From Streptomyces hygroscopicus (GTDB lineage: Bacteria; Actinomycetota; Actinomycetes; Streptomycetales; Streptomycetaceae): a DNA stretch of 64,000 nt. The stretch is from positions 4,650,001-4,714,000 of the forward strand of contig CP018627.1 of assembly GCA_002021875.1 (NCBI GenBank). Direction: 5' to 3'. A model generated the notes under the pieces. The model was not told where the DNA came from and ran no database searches. It saw only the letters and a list, made by a program, of their open reading frames with translations. A program made the translations under genes and the position numbers. Below are positions 28,238-35,634 of the stretch, piece after piece. Each line of letters opens with the position of its first letter. Position 1 is the stretch's first letter.

Positions 28238-29476
28238 ATGAACGTGATCAAGCGCAGGCGGGTGCGGGGTGGATTGCTCACGCTGGCGGTGGCGATGGGT
28301 GTCGCGGCGGTGACACCGGCCGATACGCCGTGGCGGAACACGGCTGTCACGGCCACCACGGCCGAATCCACCGCGGCCACATCCACCACTGCCACGTCCA
28401 CCACTGCCACGTCCACCAACGCCGCCGACCACACCCGGCTGCGCGCACTCCTACGGCGGCTGACCACGGTCGACGGCGCGCCCGGAGCGCTCGTGGAGGT
28501 GCGGAACCGCCACGGCGGCAGCTCCATGCTCACCAGCGGCGTCGCGGACGTGAAGAGCCATGCGCCGATACACCGCGACAGCAGATTCCGGATCGGCAGC
28601 ATGACCAAGTCGTTTGTCGCGACGGTCGTGCTCCAACTGGTGGGCGAGCATCGCGTCGCCCTCGACGCGCCCGTGGAGCGCTATCTGCCCGGTGTCGTCC
28701 GCGGACACGGGAACGACGGGCGGCGGATCACCGTCCGCCAGTTGCTCCAGCACACCAGCGGCGTACCCGACATCCTCGACTACCTCACCCCGCGGGAGAT
28801 CCTCGAGGACCCGCTCGCCCACCACGACACCCGCGACCTCGTGAACATCGCGCTCGCCCACCCCCCGACCTTCAAACCCGGCACCGGCTGGCGTTACTCC
28901 AACACCGGCTATCTGCTCGCCGGAATGCTCATCGAGAAGGTGACCGGCCACACGTACGGCGAGGAGATCCGCCGGCGCGTCATCGCGCCGCTCGGCCTGC
29001 GCGAGACGTACGTACCGGGCGACGCCCCGTCGATCCCCGGACCGCACCCGCGCGGGTATGTGCGGCCGGGCGAGGACGCCCCGCTCATGGACATCACCGA
29101 GATCAACCCTTCGGTCGCGGGCCCGAGCGGCAGCATGATCTCCAGCGGCACCGACCTCAACCGGTTCCTGGACGCCCTCGTCCGCGGCAGGCTGCTGCGC
29201 CCGGCCCAGCTGCGGCAGATGATGAACACCCGCCCGACCGGCAACCCGGACGGCCGGGCGTACGGCCTCGGCCTGGAGAGCGGGCCCCTGCCCTGCGTCG
29301 GCCTCTCCTGGGGGCACACCGGCGACGTACTCGGGTACGAGACGATCGGCGGCGCCACGGTCGAGGGCAGGCAGGCGACGGTCATGGTGAACGTCGACCC
29401 GGGCGGCTCGGACGCACAGGACGACGACATGCGGGCCGCCGTCCAGACGGCACTCCGCGGGAGCCGCCACCCCTGA
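28238..29476 (+). CDS. Secreted serine hydrolase, class C β-lactamase / DD-peptidase family
   Basis: 412 residues. A signal peptide (basic RRRVRGG then LLTLAVAMGVAAVTPA) is followed by a Thr/Ala linker encoded in part by an 18-bp repeat (ATSTTAT). The catalytic motifs are SMTK (Ser121, Lys124), YSN near residue 228 and HTG near residue 363 (WGHTGDVLGYE). Relatives include the D-Ala-D-Ala carboxypeptidase of Streptomyces R61 and esterases. It is predicted to be extracytoplasmic, acting on peptidoglycan peptides or β-lactams. The ATG at 28238 lies downstream of a GGAGGGGG-type site. Confidence 0.88.
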   Translation: MNVIKRRRVRGGLLTLAVAMGVAAVTPADTPWRNTAVTATTAESTAATSTTATSTTATSTNAADHTRLRALLRRLTTVDGAPGALVEVRNRHGGSSMLTSGVADVKSHAPIHRDSRFRIGSMTKSFVATVVLQLVGEHRVALDAPVERYLPGVVRGHGNDGRRITVRQLLQHTSGVPDILDYLTPREILEDPLAHHDTRDLVNIALAHPPTFKPGTGWRYSNTGYLLAGMLIEKVTGHTYGEEIRRRVIAPLGLRETYVPGDAPSIPGPHPRGYVRPGEDAPLMDITEINPSVAGPSGSMISSGTDLNRFLDALVRGRLLRPAQLRQMMNTRPTGNPDGRAYGLGLESGPLPCVGLSWGHTGDVLGYETIGGATVEGRQATVMVNVDPGGSDAQDDDMRAAVQTALRGSRHP

Positions 29477-29513
29477 CGGAATAGCCGCGGTGCATGACAC
29501 CTTGCCTCTGAGC

Positions 29514-29915
29514 ATGCGCATCTTCCGCACCTACGCGCGCGTCTACGCCACCGACCTGGACGCGGCGCTGGCACCGCTCACCGCCCTCACCGGTGAACCG
29601 ATCACCACCCGCTTCACCATGCCCAACGGCCTGGAGCTGGCCACCGTCGGCCGGGTTCTGGTGGTGGCGGGAGACGAGCGGACACTGGAGCCGTACAAGG
29701 CGACGTCGGCCACGCTGATCGTGGATGACCTGGACGAGTGCCAGGTACGTCTCACCCGGACCGGAGCAGAGATCGTACGCGACCCGCAGGCGGTCCCCAC
29801 CGGCAGAAACCTGACCGCCAAGCTGCCCGGTGGCGCCCAGATCGAATATGTCGAGTGGGACGAGGCCCAGTGGGAGCGTGCCGGAGGCCGCCCGGACAGC
29901 TCGACCCCCTCATAG
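29514..29915 (+). CDS. VOC-superfamily (glyoxalase-like) protein
   Basis: 133 residues from ATG 29514. The βαβββ pattern of the vicinal-oxygen-chelate fold is visible: an N-terminal YARVYATDLDAALAPLTAL unit and a second unit from SATLIVDDLDECQVRL to KLPGGAQIEYVEWDE. Metal-ligand residues are not clearly conserved, so it may bind a ligand rather than act as an enzyme. A GTG at 29490 would add eight residues and has GGAA upstream; the family N-terminus favours 29514. It follows the serine hydrolase by about 40 bp. Confidence 0.75.
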   Translation: MRIFRTYARVYATDLDAALAPLTALTGEPITTRFTMPNGLELATVGRVLVVAGDERTLEPYKATSATLIVDDLDECQVRLTRTGAEIVRDPQAVPTGRNLTAKLPGGAQIEYVEWDEAQWERAGGRPDSSTPS

Positions 29916-29922
29916 AGCGACT

Positions 29923-29977
29923 GACGGGGCTCCCCGTGCCCGGGCGCGGTGGCGCCACGTGCTCGGGAAGCCCCGTC
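29923..29977. terminator. Long hairpin between convergent genes
   Basis: GACGGGGCT (29923-29931) pairs with AGCCCCGTC (29969-29977), and the interior adds further GC pairing. It sits between the VOC gene and the bL37 gene and probably ends both transcripts. Confidence 0.65.
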
Positions 29978-30003
29978 GGTGTCACTCGGCAGAGCGCCTC
30001 AGA

Positions 30004-30081
30004 TCAGGACTGGGGACGGCTGCCGTGGTTGGCTCCGTTCTTACGACGGGCCTTCTTCTTGCGACGTCGCTTCGACGACAT
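30004..30081 (-). CDS. Mini ribosomal protein bL37 (25 residues)
   Basis: The frame encodes 25 residues, beginning MSSKRRRKKKARRKN and ending ANHGSRPQS: Arg/Lys-rich with the NHG-x-RP tail typical of the actinobacterial bL37 protein seen in mycobacterial 50S subunits. GGAGAGGAGG sits 5 bases before the ATG at 30081, one of the strongest ribosome sites in the window. A terminator lies downstream and a promoter-like region with a dyad upstream. Genes this small are easily missed. Identity is from remembered family features. Confidence 0.8.
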   Translation of the reverse strand: MSSKRRRKKKARRKNGANHGSRPQS

Positions 30082-30111
30082 GTCGCCTCCTCTCCAACGA
30101 TGCTTTCGCCC

Positions 30112-30140
30112 TATATGTACCGACCAGATCGGTATCTCAA
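30112..30140 (-). promoter_or_regulatory. Promoter with embedded dyad, for the bL37 gene
   Basis: On the minus strand TTGAGA (30140-30135) stands about 17 bp from an AT-rich -10 region, TACATATAG (30120-30112). The perfect hyphenated dyad TACCGA-N5-TCGGTA (30118-30134) fills the spacer, an ideal place for a repressor. Confidence 0.5.
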
Positions 30141-30275
30141 GCGGTGATCACGCGGGCGCGTACCCAGCCCCGCCCCTCGCTACGTCACCCGCTTCCGTGA
30201 AGCACCTCACGTCACAGGCTCGCCTTGCCACCCTGAGGCGGGCGGGGCCGTGAGAGGAGGACAAGGCAGGACCCC

Positions 30276-30565
30276 ATGGACAGACCGGACGCACACGGCC
30301 GACCGGCCCCGACACGATCGGCGACCCTCTCGACACGTCAGCCGCCATCGCCCTCACGGACCCCGGCGGCAGCGTGACGGCGTGGAGCACGGAAGCTCGA
30401 CGGCTGTCGGGGTACGCCCCCGCGGCGGAGATCATCGGCAGTCCCGCGGCCGATCGGTTCGCCCCCGCCACGGGCTTCCCGGCGGGGAAGCGGGAGGAGC
30501 AGGCGAAGCAAGGAGAGCAGGGGGAACAGGGAACGCACACCGCCGTCGTCCGCCACCGAGCAGCG
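30276..30565 (+). pseudogene. Frameshifted, truncated PAS-domain gene remnant
   Basis: From ATG 30276 the frame reads MDRPDAHGRPAP. The continuing PAS-like sequence (DTIGDPLDTSAAIALTDPGG, then SVTAWSTEARRLSGYAPAAEIIG) is in another frame, joined at the C-run 30307-30310; one missing base would restore it. The PAS part resembles the first PAS domain of the SpoIIE protein at 8485. Coding quality fades into low-complexity EEQAKQGEQGEQG and the CRISPR array begins directly after. GGAGG lies upstream, so it was once a real gene. Confidence 0.6.
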
Positions 30566-30569
30566 GCGG

Positions 30570-30781
30570 AGCCTATCCCCCGCGGATGCGGGGAGCACAT
30601 CGCGCCACGCTGCATGACGTCCTGCTCGTAGGGACCATCCCCGCGGCCGCGGGGAGCAGCCAATGCGAAGGATCAACCCGGACGAGTGGACGGGACCATC
30701 CCCGCGGGCGCGGGGAGCAGTCTTCGTGTTCTCCTTGATCTTGTCCCAGGCCGGGACCATCCCCGCGGGTGCGGGGAGCAG
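30570..30781 (-). CRISPR. Type I-E CRISPR array, 4 repeats and 3 spacers
   Basis: Repeats of 29 bp at 30570-30598 (degenerate), 30631-30659, 30692-30720 and 30753-30781; three spacers of exactly 32 bp. The plus-strand repeat starts GGGACCATCCCCGCGG and ends GCGGGGAGCAG, with a CCCCGCGG-nn-GCGGGG stem, matching the actinobacterial/E. coli I-E repeat type. Repeats differ only in the two central bases, except the first, which has an extra C and other changes. By comparison with I-E repeats the crRNA is read from the minus strand, placing the leader at the right and the decayed repeat at the trailer end. No cas gene is in the window. Confidence 0.93.
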
Positions 30782-30840
30782 ACTCTGCGACCTGCATGTT
30801 TATCTCAGAGTAGGTGGTTCGCAAAGCACTTTCCCCGAGT
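30782..30840 (-). promoter_or_regulatory. Probable CRISPR leader
   Basis: The DNA right of the last intact repeat is AT-richer than its surroundings. Read on the minus strand it ends GATAAACATGCAGGTCGCAG just before the repeat, similar to I-E leader ends (AAAC..GCAGGTC). There is no repeat one period further right, so the array ends here. Confidence 0.5.
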
Positions 30841-31100
30841 CCGGCATCCAGGACATACGGCCCACCACTTCCGCGAGCCGCATCGTGGGGGCTTCGACGC
30901 CAGCCGAATCGTCCCGCAGAAGCGGGAGAGCCGTCAGCGCCCCGGTGTGCGTCGCTTGCCTGCCATGGAGGGCTACGTAAGCGAAGCAGCTTCGCCCCCG
31001 GAACCTTGAAGACCCGGGAGGGCCTTGGAGAGGAGCAGGGGCGGGCCGCCGTACAGTCGGCGCGCCCGGCCGGGGCGTATACCCAGGTCAGAGAGGTGGT

Positions 31101-31512
31101 GGCGGACGAGTCGGCCTGTACGCCGGGTTCTGTCTCCCGTGGGCCTTGCGGCCCATGGGGAGGCGGCCATCCATCTAGGACCGGCGTTGCCGCCGGTCTC
31201 GTGCGGTCTACCCGCGGACTCGGGCGGGCAGCCCTCGATCGTCCGCGCAGAGCCGCCGTGAGGCGGCTCCTCTTGACCTTGCTCCAGGTGGGGTTTACCG
31301 AGCCATCCGAGTCACCTCGGACGCTGGTGGTCTCTTACACCACCGTTTCACCCTTACCGGGGACCGAAGCCCCCGGCGGTCTGTTTTCTGTGGCACTGTC
31401 CCGCGGGTCACCCCGGGTGGGCGTTACCCACCACCTTGCCGTGTGGAGCCCGGACGTTCCTCGGCGGGATCCGAAGGACCCCGACGCGACCGCCCGGCCG
31501 ACTCGTCCGCCG
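31101..31512 (-). ncRNA. rnpB: RNase P RNA (M1 RNA), bacterial class A
   Basis: About 412 nt read right to left. Hallmarks on the minus strand: GAGGAACGTCCGGGCTCCAC (P4 and flanks), GGTGGTGGGTAACGCCCACC, ACAGTGCCACAGAAAACAG, GGTAAACCCCACC, and the 3' strand GCGTACAGGCCGACTCGTCC, whose ACTCGTCCGCC pairs with GGCGGACGAGT at the 5' end (P1). It is the catalytic RNA that matures tRNA 5' ends. The -10-like TATCAT (31526-31521) sits about 8 bases before the 5' end. The ends are placed by pairing and are good to a few bases. Confidence 0.96.
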
Positions 31513-31520
31513 TGATGACC

Positions 31521-31526
31521 ATGATA
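31521..31526 (-). promoter_or_regulatory. -10 element of rnpB
   Basis: TATCAT on the minus strand, 8-9 bases upstream of the predicted RNase P RNA 5' end. A -35 hexamer could not be recognised. Confidence 0.5.
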
Positions 31527-31549
31527 CCTGGAGGGGCAGCCCGGACGGC

Positions 31550-32134
31550 TCAGACGAAGTCATTCGTCTCCAGCCCGAAGGAGAACGGCTCGGGCAGGTC
31601 GATCCGCTTACCGAAGGGGACCGTGACGTGCTGCCGGTAGTCGGCGCGCTCCGGGTCGCTGAAGAGCGTCACATCGCTCTTCTCCCGGTCGACGAGCAGA
31701 TAGAGGGGGATCCCCCCGCGTGCGTGACAATGACGCTTCGCCGTACGGTCCCGGTCCGGCTTGGTCGACGTGACCTCGGCGACCACGGCGAGGCCCTCGC
31801 ACGGCGTCCAGGACTCGGCACTGCGGAGAAGCTGCAGCTCGGTGGGGGCGAAGGTTGCGTCCGGGATCACATGGTTCCGCACGCACAGTCCGCCGCGCGG
31901 AACGGTGAGGCCCCTGTTGCCGGAGAAGTCCATGTCCGTTGCGGACATCCTGATCACCTGCTTCACGACCACATTGATGTGATTCTCGTGGTAGCCGTCC
32001 GGCGGCGGTGTCACGACGATTTCCCCCTCGATCAACTCGGCCCGGAAGCCTTCCGGCGTCTCCAGGGCCAAGAAACCCTCCAGCAGGACGTGGTCGAGAT
32101 CCTGCGTGAGTGGTTCGTGTGCCATGGCGCTCAT
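31550..32134 (-). CDS. Uma2-family (DUF820) putative endonuclease
   Basis: 194 residues. The Uma2/DUF820 pattern is clear: ETPEGFRAELIEGEIVVTPP near the start, HENHINVVVKQV, VIPDATFAPTE, and AVVAEVTSTKPDRDRTAKR with the E-x-T-S-xx-K core of the PD-(D/E)xK-like fold. The many actinobacterial paralogues have no proven role; some are linked to mobile DNA. The ATG at 32134 follows GGGGAGAGGG; ATG 32125 is a later option. It lies directly upstream of rnpB on the same strand. Confidence 0.87.
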   Translation of the reverse strand: MSAMAHEPLTQDLDHVLLEGFLALETPEGFRAELIEGEIVVTPPPDGYHENHINVVVKQVIRMSATDMDFSGNRGLTVPRGGLCVRNHVIPDATFAPTELQLLRSAESWTPCEGLAVVAEVTSTKPDRDRTAKRHCHARGGIPLYLLVDREKSDVTLFSDPERADYRQHVTVPFGKRIDLPEPFSFGLETNDFV

Positions 32135-32258
32135 GCCACCCTCTCCCCTGTCTCGCCGCCAGCGTAGGTACCCAGGGGGGTCTGGCACCTCGCCAAGAGG
32201 CTCTTCCTCACTCGATCGTGGCACAGAAGACCACGGGCCGGGGCGGACACGTCGTTAG

Positions 32259-32640
32259 CTTTGTGCACTGCCGGACGCGGCCCGGCGCGCGGGGGCCTCG
32301 GAGGCGGCCGCGAAGGCGCTGCGGCTGCGCCGTTCGCTGGGCGGCGACGAGGGCGTGGCGTGGGTCGGCTCGGTGGAGGAGCTGAGCGCGGGGGTGCCGC
32401 ACTTCCGGCGTTCCACCGGCTGGCACGGCCTGGACAGGCTCTCAGCGGGCCCGGCGCCGCTGCCGGAGGGCCTGGAGGTGGCGCCGGCCAGCGGTCCGGT
32501 CGACGGGGACCGGGCGCTCGCGCATACGACGGTCTGGCTGCGTTGGCGGGAGGTCGTAGGCTCGGGCGGGGCGGGCGTGGTTCTCCGGGTCCGTCCCGCG
32601 CCCTGCCGTCCAACGACCCGTTGCCCTGCCGCTAACGACC
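32259..32640 (+). pseudogene. Unidentified coding remnant lacking a start
   Basis: The frame from 32259 keeps strong third-position G/C bias through GGDEGVAWVGSVEELSAG and ALAHTTVWLRWREVV. It has no start codon with a ribosome site, begins right after a stop at 32256, and runs on into the yaaA leader without a natural end. I do not recognise the family. It reads like the interior or C-terminal half of a decayed gene; a short expressed protein is less likely. Confidence 0.4.
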
Positions 32641-32658
32641 CGTTCGAGGAGATCCGCC

Positions 32659-33462
32659 GTGCTCGTCCTGTTGCCGCCGTCCGAGGGAAAGGCCACGGGA
32701 GGCTCCCGCTCCCCGCTGGACCTGGGAGCGCTGTCGCTGCCCGAACTGGGCGAGGCGCGGGCGGAGGTCCTGGACGAGCTGGTGTCGCTGTGCTCGGGCG
32801 ACGAGACGAAGGCCGCCGAGGTGCTGGGGCTGAGTGAGGGGCTGCGCGGCGAGGTCGCGAAGAACGCGGCGCTGCGGGAGGCCGGGACCCGGCCCGCCGG
32901 GGAGATCTACACCGGTGTGCTGTACGACGCGCTCGGCCTGGCCACCCTCCCCACCGCCGCCCGGCGCCGGGCGGGCCGGTCGCTGCTGGTGTTCTCCGGA
33001 CTGTGGGGCGCGGTACGGATCGGCGACCGCATCCCCTCCTACCGCTGCTCGATGGGGGTGAAGCTGCCGGGCCTCGGCGCGCTGGGCACGTACTGGCGGA
33101 ACCGGACCGCGATGGCCGAGGTGATTCCGCAGGCCGCCGGGCGCGGGCTGGTGCTGGACCTCAGGTCGGCGGCGTACGCGGCGGCCTGGAAGCCCAAGGG
33201 GGCGCTCGCCGAGCGTACGGCGACGGTGCGGGTGCTCCAGTCGAAGATCGTGAACGGGGTCGAGAAGCGGTCCGTCGTCAGCCACTTCAACAAGGCGACG
33301 AAGGGCCGGATGGTACGGGACCTGCTGACCGCCGGGGTCACGCCGAGCGGACCGGGCGAGCTGGTGGAGGCGCTGCGAGGGCTCGGGTACGTGGTGGAGG
33401 CCGCGGCGCCGGAGCGGGCGGGGCAGGCGTGGGGGCTGGACGTGGTGGTGACCGAGCTGTAG
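32659..33462 (+). CDS. yaaA: Peroxide stress protein YaaA (DUF328)
   Basis: 267 residues. LVLLPPSEGKATGG is the YaaA N-terminal signature. YTGVLYDALGL, LLVFSGLWGAVRIGDRIPSYRCSMG, LGTYWRN and VVSHFNKATKGRMVRDLL follow in family order. In E. coli YaaA lowers free iron and limits oxidative DNA damage under peroxide; it can bind DNA. Cytoplasmic. The GTG at 32659 is set by GAGGAGA. A 37-bp tandem repeat array follows directly after the stop. Confidence 0.93.
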   Translation: MLVLLPPSEGKATGGSRSPLDLGALSLPELGEARAEVLDELVSLCSGDETKAAEVLGLSEGLRGEVAKNAALREAGTRPAGEIYTGVLYDALGLATLPTAARRRAGRSLLVFSGLWGAVRIGDRIPSYRCSMGVKLPGLGALGTYWRNRTAMAEVIPQAAGRGLVLDLRSAAYAAAWKPKGALAERTATVRVLQSKIVNGVEKRSVVSHFNKATKGRMVRDLLTAGVTPSGPGELVEALRGLGYVVEAAAPERAGQAWGLDVVVTEL

Positions 33463-33467
33463 GGCCT

Positions 33468-33679
33468 GGGAGCCGCCCCGGTGACGTTGCGAGCCGTAGT
33501 GCCCGGGAGCCACCCCGGTGACGTTCCGAGCCGTAGTGCCCGGGAGCCACCCCGGCGGCGTTCCGAGCCGTAGTGCCCGGGAGCCACCCCGGCGGCGTTC
33601 CGAGCCGTAGTGCCCGGGACGCCGCCCCGGTGACGTTGCGAGCCGTAGTGCCCGGGAGCCGCCTCGGGTGTCGTTGCGG
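33468..33679. repeat. 37-bp tandem repeats, five full and one partial
   Basis: Units begin at 33468, 33505, 33542, 33579, 33616 (38 bp, one insertion) and 33654 (partial). Each reads GGGAGCC-xCCCCGG-xx-CGTT, then CGAGCCGTAGTGCCC. Variation is limited to a few positions, such as GTGACGTT versus GCGGCGTT. It fills the gap between yaaA and the aldolase gene. Confidence 0.92.
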
Positions 33680-33730
33680 CATGTGCAACCGCCATTGCGC
33701 GGTGCGCCGCGCCTGGGCAGGATGGGCGCC

Positions 33731-34381
33731 GTGACTAGCACCGCGCCCTCCCCCGGTTCCCCGGATTCCTCGCTGCTCGACCTCGCCCCCGTCATCCCCG
33801 TGGTCATCGTCCAGGACGCGGCCCAAGCGGTCCCGCTGGCCCGTGCGCTGGTGGCGGGCGGGCTGCCCGCGATCGAGGTGACCTTCCGGACGCCCGCCGC
33901 CGCGGACGCGATCCGGGCGATCGCCGATGAGGTCCCGGACGCGATCGTCGGCGCCGGGACCGTCCTGAGCCCGGAGCAGGTGGAGACGGCCGTCGCCGCC
34001 GGGTCGCGGTTCCTGGTCACGCCCGGCTGGACGGACCGGCTGCTGGGCGCGCTGGACGCGTCCGGTCTGCCGTATCTGCCGGGGGTCTCGACCACTTCGG
34101 AGGTCGTGGCGCTGCTGGAGCGCGGGGTCGAGGAGATGAAGTTCTTCCCGGCGCAGGCGGCCGGGGGCACGCCGTATCTGAAGGCGCTCGCCTCGCCGCT
34201 CCCCCAGGCCCGCTTCTGCCCGACCGGTGGTGTCAACGCCTCGAACGCCCCCGAGTACCTGGCCCTCCCCAACGTCGGCTGCGTGGGCGGCACTTGGATG
34301 CTGCCCTCGGACGCGCTGGCGGCGGGCGACTGGGGGCGCGTCGAGTCCCTGGCCCGGGAAGCCGCGGCACTGCGAGGGTGA
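33731..34381 (+). CDS. eda: 2-dehydro-3-deoxyphosphogluconate (KDPG/KHG) aldolase
   Basis: 216 residues of the class I TIM-barrel aldolase family. AIEVTFRTP carries the catalytic Glu, VGAGTVLSPEQ and FLVTPGW follow, and the Schiff-base Lys is in EEMKFFPAQAAGG; the phosphate site is PTGGVNASN and VGGTWM. It cleaves KDPG to pyruvate and glyceraldehyde 3-phosphate, or a related keto-acid in sugar-acid breakdown. The GTG at 33731 has AGGATGGG upstream; ATG 33722 is an alternative. No Entner-Doudoroff dehydratase lies nearby. Confidence 0.9.
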   Translation: MTSTAPSPGSPDSSLLDLAPVIPVVIVQDAAQAVPLARALVAGGLPAIEVTFRTPAAADAIRAIADEVPDAIVGAGTVLSPEQVETAVAAGSRFLVTPGWTDRLLGALDASGLPYLPGVSTTSEVVALLERGVEEMKFFPAQAAGGTPYLKALASPLPQARFCPTGGVNASNAPEYLALPNVGCVGGTWMLPSDALAAGDWGRVESLAREAAALRG

Positions 34382-34427
34382 CAGCCGCTGCCGCGGTCGG
34401 CGCCCCTGGCGCGGCTTCCCCGCGCCC

Positions 34428-35630
34428 CTACCGCAGATGCGCCGTCTCGTTCAGCAGCCTCAACGACGCGTTCCCGTCCGCGTAGTACGCCACCGCCGAC
34501 AGCGACGCCGCCGAGAGCTCCATGCGGAACAGGGTCTCCGGCGGGGCGCCCAGGGCAAGTCGGACCAGGGTTTTGATCGGTGTGACATGGGTGACCAGCA
34601 GCACCGTACGGCCCGTGTAACGGGCGATCAGCTTGTCGCGGGAGGCCGCGACCCTGCGCGTGACCGTCGCGAAGCTCTCGCCGCCGCCGGTGGGGGCCAC
34701 CTTGGTGGAGGCCAGCCATGCCTCCAGGTCCTCCGGGTGGCGCTCCTTGACCTCCGCGAAGGTCAGGCCCTCCCATGCGCCGAAGTCCGTCTCCCGCAGC
34801 CCCTCCTCGACGCGAACGTCCAGGCCCAGGCGCCGGGCCACCGCGTCGGCGGTCTCCCGGCAGCGCCGCAGCGGTGAGGTGACGATGGCCTGGATGGTGC
34901 CGCGTGCGGCGAGCGCCGCGGCCACCCGCTCGGCCTGGTGGCGGCCCACGTCGGAGAGCCCGGGGTCGGTGCCGCCGCTGCCGGAGAAGCGCTTCTCGGG
35001 GGTGAGCGGGGTCTCCCCGTGCCGGAGCAGGACGAACGTGGCGGGGGTGCCCAGGTCCGCCGAGCCCCAGCCCACCGCCGGGGCGCCGGTGGCGGCGGGC
35101 TCGGCGAGGGCGTCGTCGGCCGGAGCGGCGGGGGCCGCGGCCTCCGGCGCGCCCGCCGCCCGTGTGCCGCCCGCCGCCCGTGTGCCGCCGGGCGGCTCCT
35201 TCGGCTGCCACTGCTCGCCCCGCTTGCCCGCGTCCATCGCCTCGTTGGCGAGCCGGTCCGCGTGCTTGTTCTTCTCGCGCGGGATCCACTCGTACGTCAA
35301 CTGGCCGGGCGGCATGATCGCCTTGGCCTCGGCGGCGAGCGGCCGCATATCGGGGTGCTTGATCTTCCAGCGGCCCGACATCTGCTCGATGACCAGCTTG
35401 GAGTCCATCCGCACCCGGACCTCGGCCTCCGGGTCCAGGGCTTTCGCCGCCCGCAACCCGGCGATCAGGCCCTTGTACTCGGCGACGTTGTTGGTCGCCG
35501 TGCCGATGTACTCGGCCACCTCGGCGAGCGGCTCACCGGTCTCCACGTCGAGCACGACCGCGCCGTAGCCGGCCGGCCCCGGGTTGCCCCGGGACCCGCC
35601 GTCCGCCTCGACGACGAAGCGCCGCGCCAT
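34428..35630 (-). CDS. Bifunctional RNase H I / histidine phosphatase
   Basis: 400 residues. Residues 1-135 are RNase HI with catalytic acids in EADGGSRGNPGPAGYG, NNVAEYKGL, RMDSKLVIEQM and NKHADRLANEAM. A repetitive Ala/Pro-rich linker follows (GGTRAAGGTRAAG). Residues 195-400 are a phosphoglycerate-mutase-like phosphatase with LLRHGETPLT, TSPLRRCRETA, ETDFGAWEG and VTHVTPIK. The same fusion is known in S. coelicolor and M. tuberculosis (Rv2228c), where both activities, and in the latter α-ribazole phosphatase, were reported. It starts 4 bp after the zinc-ribbon gene. Confidence 0.95.
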   Translation of the reverse strand: MARRFVVEADGGSRGNPGPAGYGAVVLDVETGEPLAEVAEYIGTATNNVAEYKGLIAGLRAAKALDPEAEVRVRMDSKLVIEQMSGRWKIKHPDMRPLAAEAKAIMPPGQLTYEWIPREKNKHADRLANEAMDAGKRGEQWQPKEPPGGTRAAGGTRAAGAPEAAAPAAPADDALAEPAATGAPAVGWGSADLGTPATFVLLRHGETPLTPEKRFSGSGGTDPGLSDVGRHQAERVAAALAARGTIQAIVTSPLRRCRETADAVARRLGLDVRVEEGLRETDFGAWEGLTFAEVKERHPEDLEAWLASTKVAPTGGGESFATVTRRVAASRDKLIARYTGRTVLLVTHVTPIKTLVRLALGAPPETLFRMELSAASLSAVAYYADGNASLRLLNETAHLR

Positions 35631-35634
35631 CGCC

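Noticed and set aside
30782..31100. Remnant cas gene next to the CRISPR array
   Set aside because: No frame on either strand shows a Cas1, Cas2 or Cascade motif; the hairpin GCGAAGC-a-GCTTCGC at 30981 is isolated.
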